DNA from: Botryotinia globosa
Taxonomy: Eukaryota > Ascomycota > Leotiomycetes > Helotiales > Sclerotiniaceae
Assembly: GCA_014898425.1 (NCBI GenBank)
Contig: RCSZ01000009.1
Span: 1,922,001-1,986,000 of the forward strand
Length of the DNA: 64,000 bases
Direction of reading: 5' to 3'
In this document: positions 45,796 to 58,250 of the stretch, one piece after another
Position numbering within the stretch: position 1 is the first letter of the stretch
Layout: every line of letters begins with the position of its first letter
Made by a program: the position numbers and the translations under genes
Notes under the pieces: generated by a model
Seen by the model: the letters and a program-made list of their open reading frames with translations, nothing else
Told to the model about the DNA's origin: nothing
Databases searched by the model: none

Positions 45796-47152
45796 ATGGC
45801 TTCCGACATGAGTCCAGAGGAATCAATTGCCCTGATCAAGGCAAACCTTGCCGAAGTTCTCGACGGAGATATTATCGACAATGTCATCCTCAAGGAGAAG
45901 CGTCCTCTCAAAGTTTACTGGGGAACTGCAACGACTGGCAGACCTCATTGCGGATACTTCGTACCAATGATCAAGATAGCAGAGTTACTGAGGGCGGGCT
46001 GTAATGTTAAGGTTCTCCTCGCGGATATCCACGGTTACCTGGACAATATGAAAGCACCTCTCGAACTTGTCGAATACCGTGCCAAGTACTACGAACGAGT
46101 AATCAAATCAGCTTTGAGAGCGGTTGGCGTTGATTTGAGTCGTCTGGAATTTGTACTAGGAAGCTCTTACCAACTTGACAAGGAATATACAATGGACCGA
46201 TTTAAGTTGGAAGGTATCACCAGAATTAACGTTGCCCAAAAGGCTGGTGCCGAAGTCGTCAAGCAAACGGATGATCCAACACTCGGTGGTTTAATTTACC
46301 CTCTCATGCAGGCTCTGGATGAACAATATCTCGACGTTGATGCACAATTCGGTGGCGTTGACCAAAGGAAAATCTTCACCTTTGCGAAGGAAAATCTGCC
46401 AAAGATTAATTACAAAGTCAGAGCACATTTAATGAACACAATGGTTCCTGGTCTGGGAGAGGCTGCGAAGATGAGCTCCAGTGATGCGGACTCGAAGATC
46501 GACCTGATTGATGGCCCAGAGGCTGTTGAGAAGAAATTAAAGAAGGCTAAGTGCACGCCAAAGGAAGTTGAAGGTAATGGCGTCATCGCTTTCGTCGAAC
46601 ATGTTATTTTCCGCGCTCTCGCTTTAAAGAACGGAGGCACTTCAAGATTTGTCGTCGAGAGAAGAGACCAGGAGCCGTTGATCTACGAGTCTGTGGAGAA
46701 GTTGAAGGAAGATTACTTAGCAGATATTGTGAGTAGATTTGTGGGCACAATTTTTGTTGGCCGGTCACTAATATCAACGGCAGCTCACCCCTCAACTTAT
46801 TAAACAAAGTCTCACCGCCCATCTTAACGATATTTTAAAACCAATTAGAGAGGAATTCGAAGCATCTCCAGAATGGCAAGCAATCGAAGTGCAAGCTTAT
46901 CCTCCAGAACAAGGTTTGTTTCAGTCTCTCTCTCGTGTAGATAATTGAGCTAACTCTGTACCAGGTCCAGTCAAGGTCAAGAAGGCAAAGAAGGAAATTG
47001 ATCCAGCAAGAAAAGCCGCGGCATTAGCAGCAAGGAAAAATGTCGTTGCACAGCCAGATGGACATGTTGAAGGAAAAGATGCCCAAAAAGTTACCATTGG
47101 GTCAAGCACGGAAGAAACATTGGAGAAATTGAAGATTGCTTCGGAGTCGTAA
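45796..47152 (+). CDS. TYS1: Tyrosyl-tRNA synthetase, cytosolic
   Basis: Exons 45796-46728, 46784-46913 and 46965-47152 (introns 55 and 51 nt) encode 416 residues. Class I signatures are clear: the HIGH motif variant PHCGY at 50-54 and KMSSSDADSKIDL from 225. Tyrosine-pocket segments include VYWGTATTGRP, LLADIHGYLDN and GGLIYPLMQALDEQYLDVDAQFGGVDQRK, all typical of the eukaryotic/archaeal form. The C-terminal 60 residues are Lys/Ala-rich (VKKAKKEIDPARKAAALAA) and extend beyond the catalytic body, probably aiding tRNA binding. The protein attaches tyrosine to tRNA-Tyr in the cytosol; no targeting peptide is visible. Without splicing of intron 1 the frame ends at 46803, which would remove the tail. 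Confidence 0.96.
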
Positions 47153-48625
47153 ATAGAATGATAATATACCCTCAAGCGTTTTGGTTACTTCTGTAAGCAT
47201 CTGTTCCTCCCATGAATTCTTCTTTTATCTTTGTTCTAACATTTGAAGCGTACTCTGTGCCCTTCCCCAAATCTTGTATGTACAGTATCCTATCGACATG
47301 GTGTCAAGGACACAAGACTGTGTGGCAACACGACTTGCTCTCATTCCCTCATTCCCTCGGGGCTTGGAAAATTAACCTAACAAACAGTATCTGTCATCCA
47401 CAAAGCTCCATGGAATTGTAACGAGTAATTATCCCGAACAAATCATTAGGGTCCCCATGACACAAAGTGTCCTAAACCTCGAATGCTCATCGGTTTCAAA
47501 AGTGCAGAGATTCTCCTCAGCTTATGTCTTCTCACTCAGGGATGTGCATTGATCTGACCCTCTTATCTTTGTTGTGTTCTTGTTTGATTTATGACTTAAT
47601 ATACCTTGTTTAAATTCTTTCTCGTTCGATATCCCTATAGCTCTATACAGGTGAAATTGTAATCTTTCATCTTGTTGTTTCTCTTCAAGATCTCATATTT
47701 TTCTCAGTCCTATTTGGTATCCTCGTCCTTATGAAATTCTCTCAGACTCAACAACCCCTTCGCTTGCATCTTCACTTGCATCACTGGTTCCATCATCAGA
47801 TAATCATAGCCCCCGAGCCTCTCACGATTATCGACCATGCCGAAATTCCACGTAATCGCGTGCCTTGGCTACTTTTATTCGCCTTTTGGATTGGACTGGT
47901 TATGTATATACTAATATCCAGATGTGGGCATTCTCTGCGATTTGTTGGCACTTACAACGGCTTTGACTATTCGTAAGATAATTAGCCCTTTCACCTTTCG
48001 ATTTTGAAACAACATGGAAAGAGAAGGTTCTTGGTAGCTCGTCCCTTCATGTAACAGCAATGAATTGGAAGCATGGAGAGCACAAAGATTCAATAATTAA
48101 CGGCTAGTCGCGAATCACAAGTCTATCTTGACAATTCCTGCCAAAATCTGCATTAAACCATAGATCTCGCAACTCTAGCTTCTTCGTCGTGAGATGTCTT
48201 GACATCTTTACAGTATGAGTATGGTTTCGCTTGCCATCCATGCTCTGGGACCTTCCACTGGTATTTCCCACCAAGCGAACTTTCAAATAATACAGATGCT
48301 CTTGCTTGAAATACATGGTATACCGATCCTCCATAGCGCGTTGAGATCTTTCGATAATTGGCTGGGCGAGACAAGTATTCCGCGATATTATACAGCACAG
48401 GAGGATGGTGATTTAACACTCTCGTGTGGTTATTCTCGAAGGATAAGCTACTTCCAGGTAGCCTCTCTCTGCCTGTTTTTGTGTAATTTGATCACACCAA
48501 GTGGTAGATCTTGCACCAAATTAAGATCTCTAATTATCTCTAGTAATAGAATGACATGTCAACAAGAGCATCTTTGGGTTGCGCTTGCTATATAGGAGCA
48601 CCCACTTAAGCACCATCGTGTGACC
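47153..48625. other. Intergenic region with only minor frames
   Basis: About 1.5 kb between TYS1 and the small membrane gene pair. One short membrane-like frame (47731) is listed separately. The remainder has no supported feature. Confidence 0.45.
47731..47976 (+). CDS. Possible small single-span protein or first exon
   Basis: ATG at 47731 opens 81 codons. It has a His-rich start and one likely membrane helix (VPWLLLFAFWIGLVMYILIS), preceded by a CT-rich leader as in real promoters. A donor-like GTAAGA lies just before the stop (after TATTC, near 47973), so it could be the first exon of a longer gene, but I could not find a convincing next exon. No family recognised. It may be spurious. Confidence 0.25.
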   Translation: MKFSQTQQPLRLHLHLHHWFHHQIIIAPEPLTIIDHAEIPRNRVPWLLLFAFWIGLVMYILISRCGHSLRFVGTYNGFDYS

Positions 48626-49305
48626 TTAGCAGCCGTGGGTCTCTTCACGCTTTGAAGTCATTACGCTTTTCCCAATTGTTTCAAGGAAGAACATTCCAGG
48701 GCAGTTTCGAGGTCTGCGATGACGTCTGACAGTCCAATGAACGAAGACACTGAGAACCATTGCGAGAATCAGGGCCCAAGGAACAAATCCTAACATTATG
48801 AGATTGGAATCTATTCCTAATCCAAAACCTATGGTGGTGGCCGTCAGAATGGCGAATGCAAGAATAAGCGACTGACATCTATCGTGCCCCTGGCGTCGAT
48901 GCGTGAACGAAGAAATCGAACAACCAAGAAGAACACACGATACGAGTAATGATAGTGCATACGGATCCAGGATTACACCAAGACTTCCAGAGTTGAAAGT
49001 TTGGCCCGTAGGTTTAGTATTTGAGTTCATCTGCAGTTGGACATTAGCCGTGATCTAGGTCTGGATTCGGGGTCACGAACTCGTGCTTGCTCATGATAAA
49101 GAGTATATCTTGTAGTCACTGTTGCAGATATCATTGCAATCAACGGTTCCAAGATCGCTCCAAGGTCGCGGGCTGGATGACGTGCAGAAACGTATTCAGT
49201 GAGTGATTGTTCGTCTGTTGGTCTTATTTTCGACCCTCGAAATCCTCCAGAACGACATTTGAATGAGCGGTAGGACGTTTCACTTTCGATGTCATTCATA
49301 TTCAT
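48626..49305 (-). CDS. Small four-span membrane protein, uncharacterised
   Basis: Exons 49305-49081 and 49030-48626 encode 209 residues. The 50-nt intron uses donor GTTCGT (as intron 1 of the P450 at 37.6 kb does), a CTAAT branch and a CTGCAG acceptor, and keeps phase 0. The N-terminal 50 residues are hydrophilic. Four hydrophobic helices follow: AILEPLIAMISATVTTRY, YALSLLVSCVLLGC, LILAFAILTATTIGFGLGI and GFVPWALILAMVLSVFVHW. A short basic tail ends the protein. If the intron is not removed, the second exon still begins with ATG and could be read alone as a three-span protein. It is head-to-head with a similarly built gene at 50031. No family is recognised. Confidence 0.55.
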
Positions 49306-50030
49306 GATATCAGTAATTGTTCTGATTTACGATCCTTATAGCTTTTTGTTCAAAGACGACTGATTTTGAACATCTTTATCTACTAAAGACTGAAAAGCGA
49401 TACCCAAGTACAAATGTGATTGTGACCGGATCGTAACCCTAACATAGTAATTGGCGCCCATCGGGCGGAGGATCCTTGAAAGCTTCGAATCAAGAGTCTT
49501 ATAAAAATATCCAAGTCATAGTGTATTTGACAAATGCGCTGACCGAAATGCCTGCAACTGGAGAGTGTTAACATTTGTCAAGCATACGAGATATCCCGAT
49601 TCCAAGCCATTGGGCTCCGAGGGGTACTGTAGGTATTCGACAAGGCTGATGCCCAACCTGCAGCCATCCGAAACTGGTCACCGAATCTTGACCGTCAGCC
49701 TATCATTACGAATATCCACGATTCTCAGCAAGCGAGGCTGATTTTGCAAACCAAGATGAACCTTCAACCTCTGTTTCTTCACACCGAATATAAACTCTAG
49801 TTTAGATGCATTCATGCCTGAAGTCATCCTACCCCCACTATGAGATTTTATGTCTATGGTCGAGTATTCAGAAATCGCGGGGAGATAAAAAGCTTCCCCA
49901 GATCCACTCTATCTGCTTGCTCTTTCTTATTGTCCGATTTTCGATCTCAACTGTATGTAAATAATTTAACCTGATTTACATTATTGAATCTTTTCATTTA
50001 TTTTATACTTCAACCAACATCAAATCAATC
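49306..50030. promoter_or_regulatory. Divergent intergenic region of two membrane-protein genes
   Basis: This 725-bp stretch lies between the starts of the two small membrane-protein genes. The last 100 bp before 50031 are AT-rich with a CAACCAACATCAAATCAATC leader typical of plus-strand 5' ends. No other ordered site is seen. Confidence 0.45.
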
Positions 50031-50962
50031 ATGGCTACCAAATTTAATATACCTGTCGCATCAACGCAAGAACGCAGACCCGTACGACACGATATCAATG
50101 AAGACAAAAAGTCTGAGAAGCTTAGAACCATGTACTTGTACACTATGATGTTTCTCTCGATAGCTTCTCCTATTCTTTATGAATCCTCTCTCATTGTTTG
50201 GTTTATGTAAGTGTATGGAAATTATCATCAATTGACCATATGTTAACACGACTCTAGCAATCTTCTTTGCACTGTTGCTCTCATGGTAACTGTCGTTCGA
50301 ACACATCCTGAAGAAATCAAAAAGTACTCCGAAGAGGGCCCCTCTGTATAAGAATTGCTTTCTGACCTTCTCTTGATAGGTTCGGCCCTGTGGTATTCCC
50401 GACAGCCAGCTTGTTCTTAGTGATGATAGTGTTCACAAGTCGTGTATCGCTATTAGAAATTATGCCTTGGATACCATTTGCTTTTTCCATATGGCTTTTG
50501 ATTACCGTTTACTCTTGCCCAGCGACAGTATCACTCGTTCAAGAAGTCCTCAAAGGAGCAAGGCTAGATTCATCAAAACATGACCATTATATCCATAACT
50601 TTACCCGGGATGTCGAGGAAGGTCAGGACCAAGCTTCAAGCTTTGGTTTTAATCAAAAGGAGCCCTTGAAACGAGTATCGCAGTCTACAATGGATCATGA
50701 GCTTGCATTTATGGGTCGTCCTACTTCAATCATAAGCACAACGCCCAGTGATATTGATTTAGATGAAGGTAATTCGAACGCAAGATTGGTAGGCGCCAGA
50801 CTTCTGTCCCATTTTCATGAGGATAGTCGCGAATCCATGGAATTCCTGGATGAATTGAGGCTCCACACACAGGACCATTTTACAGACTCCTTCGAGGCTC
50901 CGAATGATTCTTTGATAGGCCACTACTCAACAACAGGGTCGGCATTCCACGACCACACATAA
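50031..50962 (+). CDS. Small four-span membrane protein with Asp/Ser-rich tail, uncharacterised
   Basis: Exons 50031-50206, 50258-50323 and 50380-50962 (introns 51 and 56 nt) encode 274 residues; all phases agree. A hydrophilic N terminus (about 33 residues) is followed by four hydrophobic stretches: YLYTMMFLSIASPILYE, IVWFINLLCTVALMVTVV, VVFPTASLFLVMIVFTSR and MPWIPFAFSIWLLITVYS. A hydrophilic tail of about 130 residues, rich in Asp, Ser and His, faces the cytoplasm or lumen. The spacing of the helices and a Pro-Trp at the start of the last one match the neighbour at 48626-49305. Function unknown. The last exon could also be read from an unspliced GTG-led frame, but the spliced model explains the upstream text better. 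Confidence 0.7.
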
Positions 50963-53005
50963 TGAGCAATCCGTTAACATTTAGCAAGAGGTTACCAGAA
51001 CTCAATATGTCAAGTTTTTCAGATTCTCTACTGCCGAATTCAGCCCCAAAACCCGAGAGCTATGGATGCCCGGAGATGTATACGTTTCTCAGCTGGATCT
51101 CAAGCCGATAGAAATCATTCCGCAAATGGATCCACATTCCGTAAATTTCTCGGTTGCATATTTCCATGTGCAGTTTTTTCTTTTTTCTTTCTTTTGTCCT
51201 ATGTGCCATGGGACCACTATAACTTTCCCCCTGGAAATTTTGAACGTCGTACTCTTTTCCGGAAATTCTATCCACAAGGACATGGCTGCCCCAAGATCGG
51301 AACCCAGGCCACCTTCCACTTCATCATGCCTGCGTCCGCGATCAATACCAAGAAAGGATCCACTTGTGGCCAGAAACATACCCCGAGAATGTTTCTTGGC
51401 CGGGAATAGATCAGAATTGCAAGTAATGAACTTGGGAAGTGATGACAAAAGCCTACTGTGGCCGTTATTATGGAAGTCATTTAGTTCATTTATTTGTTTT
51501 TTCTTGATCTCTTTCCTTTGAAATCTCATTCTAAGGGGTTAATAGATTCACGATTAGACCGTTCAAGCCCACCGACAACCGCCTCCTCTCGCCATGGCCT
51601 CAATTTTAACACATCATAATCCAATTCGGATACTATATATGTCTTATAAGAATAAACTCAGCCAGGCAGAATATGTGTCTTCTCTTTCAATTTCTGATGT
51701 GAAAATATTGCATCACTAGCCGCAAACACTCGCAATCTTTCTCTTAAGGAAACTTATCTTTCAAGGCGACATTTTGAAGCAGTTCTCTCTGATGAGGCTC
51801 TGAAAGCTCGTTTCTTCTCGCAGTGACTGACCTGTCATATCTGATCGTAGCTTTCACGTAAACAATAAGCTTTGGTCGGCGCGTGGGAATGTGGTGGAAC
51901 CGGATGGGAACTTTTAGGGGTTCGTGTGTTAGCGTTATCGCTTAGGGTTGATATGCGGAGAAAGGTTGGAGGTTGTGAAGAGGGCTCTGATTGTGCGCAG
52001 TCGGGAGGTTCTTTGGATGCGACAATATAGCACAGAAAGTATTGTGCAAACGGGAAAACGGGCAATGTTCTGATATTTTCTTGCGTTTCCTTTTACTTTC
52101 ACATAGCAAAGCACAGTTCGGGGCGGCAAAATTCGACGCATTTCATCGGTTCAACATAAACATAGATGAACATTTGAAGAAGATAGCGGTGGGAGCAATA
52201 GATACTGATATTTCTTAAACATGTTGCATCGAACTCGCAGGCGATTCGCAGAGGGACGTTTTCGAACCTGTTATTAACCAGTGGCCTATTAGATCGCATG
52301 GTGCATGTGGGTTAGTCTTCGTGTTAGCATACTTGAAATCTATCAACATCATCGAATGAGATTCACTTATGTTTCTCAAGTCACCTATCACGCTAATTTT
52401 CCTCCGATATGATATTCGGAACGTAGATTATGTGGATCAAAGACTACATAAATCGACCGGTGAAAGAGCTGTTTCCCCGTATGTTATTACTTCTTCCACG
52501 GGGACTGTAATTTCAAAGCAAAAATCGACCTTCCACTACACTTGATACCATAAGAGGCACCCAGAAATGGAGACGGACACTTTCACATCATCGTAACATT
52601 ATTGAGTAGAACACTAAGACAATGCCAAACTCCAATCACTCATTTATAGATATTATCTATCTACCTATATCACATCGCATCGAGTGAGGTAGATGAAATA
52701 CTCAACACGGTCACACAAACATAGTGTCACAATCGATTGAACCTTTGAAGATGGTTTAATAAGATTGAAATTCATAGGTAATCATTCGTTCCCTTCCAGA
52801 GGGAACTATACTCGCAAAACACCATCACCAACTCAATCTTTCTCTCCGTCGAAAAATTGAGTTTAGAAGATAAACCATCCCCCTTCCATAAAATGCAAAG
52901 TGTGCCCGCCCACCCGCACCTCATCTCGACCCAATAACCTCATTCGTTCCCAGCCACAAACCAAACATGGAATAGCAATCTTCTCTAATCGATAGCGCCG
53001 ATCTC
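50963..53005. other. 2-kb intergenic region with overlapping spurious-looking frames
   Basis: Between 51062 and 51529 three frames are open at once (115 and 151 codons on plus, 146 on minus), none with recognised content. The rest, including 51835-52300, shows short frames only. No repeat or RNA gene was recognised. Confidence 0.45.
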
Positions 53006-54318
53006 TTATTCTTCTACCCGAGACGCAAGGTAATGATTTCGGTCTGTTTTTGGTATTTGAGGACGCAAAACATCGGGCAGGAGTGCTTCTCTGATTTTCG
53101 GCTCCCATATGAAATTTAACTGTTGATCTGCTTCGCGAAATTCGCAGTAGCCATCATCATCGATCTCAGTATACCCTTTTATCTCAAATTGAAATCCCTT
53201 GGTCACCCTCAAATCTCTGATGCTGGTCAAGATCTTGAAAAAACCTTCTCCCTCAGCGAGGCTGAAAAGGGCGCTCTTTGTACCGATAAGCCTTAGCGTC
53301 AAACACTCCAAGTCCAATTTTTGAGAAATCAGTTCCATTAAAGCTGGAAAACATCTGTTGAAACTCTGTAAGGACTCATCGCGGTCCCTGTCCAAATGTA
53401 AACAATGTTCATGTGAAATATCAATCACAAGCTCTTTAATCCCTTTCGTTATTCCTGGGCTTGCTGTTAGGAATTGGCCTAAAGCTGACTTCTTTGTGTC
53501 GCCACGGCAGTAAATTCGAGATCTTTCCCAGATTACAGAGCCAAGCTCCAACCTAAATTGCATGCTGACATTTGCTAATCCTCGAATCCACTCGAAGTAT
53601 GCCCAGTCGAGCTTTGCCCCCCAAGTGTTCCCGGTACTTCTTGGGTTTTCCTTTTCATCAGCAACCTGCAAATAATTGTCATCTCTGTTTGGGTGGTGTT
53701 GATTGATATATACAAAGTCATTTGCACCTTTAACAAATTTTGAACATAACCTTGCTTTTTCATCGGGCGATAAATCAGGCTTTGAACGAGATGTCTCTTC
53801 CAGGTACTTCTCAACCCCACCTTCGAAACACCACTCGTATCTATACTTCCATAGCACACCAATTCCGATAATGACGTGATTGTAATAGGTTTTTGATTTG
53901 GGATCGAAACAAAGGAGAGTAGAGGCGATCAACTGAAATATGAGCTTTCGAATCTCGGTCGGCAAGTCCGTGAATCTAAACGCACCCTGTCTAAGAATCG
54001 ATAAGCAATGTACACTTCGGGATCACATCTACCATACCTCTGATAGCTAACAATCTTGTCATCCCTTCTAACAACGTTGTCTAATGCCTTTCCAGTTTCG
54101 GCGCAGCGTTTATCTCTACGCCTTATTGTGCGATGAGTCTTGGGGGTGAAATAGAAGTCTCCGTAGTAATTAAAATCAAAGGCGATTTTGCTCTGGTACT
54201 GAACATCTGATGGGGCACCCTTGATCACGGGGATGAGTGCTAAAAAGAAGAACAACTGGATTAGAGGGTTCTATCAAAGCAAAAGCTGAACTGGAAACTT
54301 ACTCTCTTCTTCGACCAT
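53006..54318 (-). CDS. 2EXR/F-box-like domain protein
   Basis: Exons 54318-54303 (only 16 nt), 54239-54038 and 53990-53006 encode 400 residues. The tiny first exon (MVEEE) is supported by a GTAAGT donor directly after GAGA and a TTTTTAG acceptor 63 nt later. The last junction restores GAFRFTDLPTEIRKLIFQL at about residues 75-93, the opening signature of fungal 2EXR and F-box-like proteins. The body carries family-like text such as LDWAYFEWIRGLANVSMQF and GIKELVID, with leucine periodicity. Such proteins are numerous in Leotiomycetes and Sordariomycetes and mostly uncharacterised; ubiquitin-ligase adaptor work is possible. Unusually, the signature comes after an N-terminal region of about 75 residues rather than at the start. 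Confidence 0.7.
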
Positions 54319-56131
54319 GGTTGCGACTTTGTTATTGCTAGATGTAATAACAAGATATCGAAGAATAAGATTGGGAGGTTTCGAAGACTTTAAGTTCAGG
54401 TAGGTTACTCAATCGCTTCACAGTAAGACAGTCATCGCTTGGAGGCGAGTACGAGAAAGTTCGAGTGAATTCTGAAAAACAGAGCATAACGTTAATCATC
54501 ACAGAAGATCATGAGATTCATTATGACCAATCAACATGTTGTCTTGTACTACCTAAACGTGCACCATAATCTTTCGATATTTCCTACGTGCTTTAACGGA
54601 TTGGTTAGGATAAATTGTCAGAGTTCTTCAGTAAACCTACGATGCTATGCGCGGGTTCCATAACTTCTATTCACTTGACTATATTGTGTGGAGTCATTAC
54701 TTCGAAGACACAGGTGATTCTTTAAATTGTGTTGACATGGATTGCATACGAGGGTGTATCAGTGGTCATAAAGTTCGTCTATGAATGTTTCTGAGTGACT
54801 GAAAAGCCTCCTGCGGCGTTGATTCTTCAGTTTATGAAATTGTCAAAAAAGTTTCTACACATGAACAGAGGTAACTGTAGGTAGACCTAAATGCTGTACC
54901 TCATCATGAGATCAAGAATGTCGTTCTTTGATTTAATCGGACTTACTATCTCGACTCTTCTAGCAACATTACCCAGAAAATGCAAACATGCCTCAAATAC
55001 TTAGCACAAATCTTGAAGTTGATTTGTTTGTTCTGACCATCCATCGTGTTGATCAAAATTTTACTGAGTCAGAAGAGGGCGAGGGAGAAATGCGTCATTT
55101 GAGGGTTTTCAAGAAGATTCCTTTCACCAAATCCTCTGGAGTTTTCATGGGCAAATTGTGGTTTAATGAATTCTTTACTGGTGGCTAGTTTGCAAGATAG
55201 AAAAATGGGCATTCGTTCCTGTATATGAGATTTGCAACTCAGTCTTGCAGAACATCTTCGCCCCGTACACTTCATAGCCACAAGCCTGGCAACGAGGTGA
55301 TAGATTATGGCTAGTCGAGCTAAGAGATTTAAGGAGATAATACTTTCCCACACAGCTTTGATGGAGAGAAGATTCAGGTTACTAAGACAAACAATTCGAT
55401 TTACAATTTTTAGGGATGCTCAAGACATAATTGTGATGTGGCCTTTTGTTGAGCTTGGAAGAGGAATTCCGCTTTCAAATTTCTAAATTGTTCAGAGATA
55501 TCCTAGATACAGGTCCAAGACATGTAAGCCAACATATATCGCGCTCTGATATCTTTCTATTTTGTAATGCTGGCCTAGATTATGATCTACAATAAGTTTA
55601 CTACAGAATCGCAGCTTCACATTCGGTAAAGATTCCACAATGTGTTACCCCGACCTTTCAGAATTCTAAAATACTAGCAACAATCATCAGCTAAAACATG
55701 CACGTCATACTCTCTACGCCAGTCAACCAAGATCATAACGAAATAAAGTTAGCTCATAGATTCTGCCAGGAAGTCCATAGCTAACGATATACTAGATCGC
55801 TTGGCACCAGTCTAGGGGTTAGCTAAAACTCGATCGTGGCCACACTAATATAGAAGCTACTCGTAGCAACACCACCTTAGGAGATTTCCTTTTGAACTGG
55901 TCGTTTTCCCCAGGTCTTACTCAAACACTCTCGTTCCTTCAGTGCAGAAACATTCTCCCAGACGAAAATTACATTGACAGCAATCGATAAATTCACAATT
56001 ACCGTTATTTTCTCCTAGATATATCAAAGTTTTCGATACGATCTTCAATCTCATCCATACACCACATCACCGTACTAATCTTATCACCTCGCTATAATTG
56101 CATACCTACCGTCCAATAACGAATTACAACG
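54319..56131. other. 1.8-kb divergent intergenic region, no gene seen
   Basis: This lies between the starts of the 2EXR gene (minus) and the small charged gene (plus). Frames near 54988 and 55069 are short and lack content. The 150 bp before 56132 are pyrimidine/CA-rich like a leader. Confidence 0.45.
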
Positions 56132-56840
56132 ATGGGTTCAATCAACATCACCATGGACTGGGTAAGTAATCTCCTTGTTAAACCAGTCATTGTCTCTCGC
56201 CTGTTCATACATGGAAGTTCCGCACATCGCTTATGATACATTGTCTTCCCCCTCCTTGTGCCCGCTCGTATCTTAACAATTTAAGCTAATTGATCCATAG
56301 ACACCCGCCGAGTCTCACCCAGGTAATCACAATCACTTAAAATCGGGCGACTTGATTGAAGGCGGTGATAAGAAAGAAGAGCCAGACCGCAGTCCACAAA
56401 AAAACGAGCAGCGCAACGCAAAGAAAGGCGGGGATGACGAAAAAAAAGACAGGAAACACCGTCACAACATCGTCGATATCCATGCTCTGCAACACAAGAA
56501 AGGCTCGTCTGTCTCTGCATCAAAGCCCACAGCCAAAAGAGGCCGCGAAGATGATGAAGACGACGTGACCTCAGATGAACAGGACAACACAGTAAATCAA
56601 AGAACTTCAAAGAGGAATTGCGGCAAAGCCGTCAAGGATCGTAGGGCCTTGGGCCTTGCTTTCTTCGAGCTTGTTGAAAGAGGCGGAGGGGAGATTCGAT
56701 ACGACATCAAGGAGGACCCGTGGGGATTGTCCAAAAATGGCACCGTCGCTAAAATTTCTTTGGGAATGAGCACAAAGCGATTTGAAGACGAAATGTCCAT
56801 GCTCGATGCAGCAATGGGTGGAACTTCATTCAATCAATAG
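56132..56840 (+). CDS. Small charged hypothetical protein
   Basis: Exons 56132-56161 and 56301-56840 encode 189 residues. The first exon supplies ten residues (MGSINITMDW) and ends at GTAAGT; the 139-nt intron is long for this window. The frame at 56352 starts with TTG, so this spliced start is preferred. The N-terminal two thirds are hydrophilic and Lys/Asp/Glu-rich, with possible nuclear localisation patches (KKDRKHRH, AKRGRE). The C-terminal 60 residues look folded (RRALGLAFFELVERGGGEI and a helix before FNQ). No family recognised; a nuclear role is inference from the basic patches. Confidence 0.6.
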
Positions 56841-57244
56841 AGGTTATGTCTCCTCGCTGCTATGAGCTGTTTTCTCTTGGGCGCTATATACCTTTTTAAT
56901 TAAATAGAATAATCATGTTTCATCTTCACTGAATCATGCTGAAATTCTCCTTCACATGAAGTGCGACTGAAACTTTCGCAAGTATAATGCAATCAAGGAT
57001 AATACTGTAATTTTGAATGTGGCACTTGCCTTCTAAATAGCACATCCCGCGATTGACAAACACTTTTAATTTTCACGGTGCAACTGCGTAGATTCTTTGC
57101 TTCTTGACATTATCTTCGTGGGTGATAAAACTCGTGAGTGAAGCAATAGTATACACGGCCTCAGGCCAACCATGCTCCTGCGTCCATGCTAATGACACAT
57201 TTTGAAGAAGTCTTTCCTTCGCTCATTAAATCATGGCCGCCATC
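56841..57244. other. Convergent intergenic region, no gene seen
   Basis: About 400 bp between the 3' ends of the charged hypothetical gene and the proteasome gene. Nothing distinctive is seen. Confidence 0.5.
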
Positions 57245-58250
57245 TTAAACCAGCTCGCTAGTAACATTAGAAAATTCACCCTTCTCCAACTTCGTCTTCC
57301 AGAATATTGGGTTGGTATCATTGAATCCGTGCTTGACCCATCCGTCTTCCTTGACATGGTACAAATTGATGAAACCTCCAGAATAGGCGTCCCTGTGTGT
57401 GGCAGCCAAAATACTTCTTCTTCCCAACTCCAAGGCTGCTTCCTCACTCAAATCGTATGAGTATTCGGCATCCAAAACACCATATGCGAAGGTTTGACCG
57501 GATCCAACACAAAAGAGGTTTCCACTCAATCTTGTTCCATCGGAATCGATGTAGTAAAGTGCGGGCCCCTCTTCTTTGGTAACACCTGCACACATAGTTC
57601 CCATGGACAATCCCATACCCTTGTATCTATAAACGAGGTTTGCAAGAATCTTAGAAGCAGCTGCGACGGAAATGCGGCGTTTGTGACGAAGTTCGTGAAG
57701 TCTGCATTGCATACCAAGATATGCGAGCCAGTATTGACAATCCTAAGTTTGAATACCTCAGTAATGACCAGGGAAGTAATCAATTCAGTGTTGAATTTAA
57801 TGACTTACAGCAGCACCACCAGCCATTGTGCCCAGTAAGCAGTTGTTAATCTCAATGACCTTCTTCACAGTTTGACTTGCGATCCAGTTGCCTGCCGTTG
57901 CTCTTGAATCTGTCGCTACAATAATTCCACCTTGGAATCTGAATGCTAAAGTTGTGGTACCGTGTGCGATCTTAATGGGACAGTTTGGGTTCGCATGGTC
58001 ATCGGTAGCTGCTCGGAGCCAAGCAGATGGCTAGAGATGGATCGATTAGCATTCTGCACATCGCATTTTATAGTGAACAGAGCCCCGAGTCCGCAAATAG
58101 ATATTCGTGAGGTTAACGTACATGTGCGACAGGAGGCATGGCGAATTTCAAAGATAAGCCAGGAGCTGGTTGGTATAACTCCATCTGGTCTTCTTGAGGA
58201 GCTTCTTGCTCGTAAGCCGGTGTGCTGTATTGTGATACTAGAGAATCCAT
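57245..58250 (-). CDS. pre2: 20S proteasome subunit beta type-5 (chymotrypsin-like)
   Basis: Exons 58250-58122, 58030-57809 and 57742-57245 (introns 91 and 66 nt) encode 282 residues. A propeptide of 67 residues ends at KIAHG, followed by the N-terminal nucleophile Thr68 (TTTLAFRF). The other catalytic residues are Asp84 in ATDSRA (position 17 of the mature chain) and Lys100 in QTVKK (position 33). [13 protein letters not shown] and [21 protein letters not shown] text near the end complete the beta5 signature. The subunit sits in the inner rings of the 20S core and cleaves after hydrophobic residues. The propeptide is shorter than the 75-residue yeast one but within the fungal range. Exon joins are in phase and restore AHP-SAWL and GGAA-DCQY. 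Confidence 0.95.
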
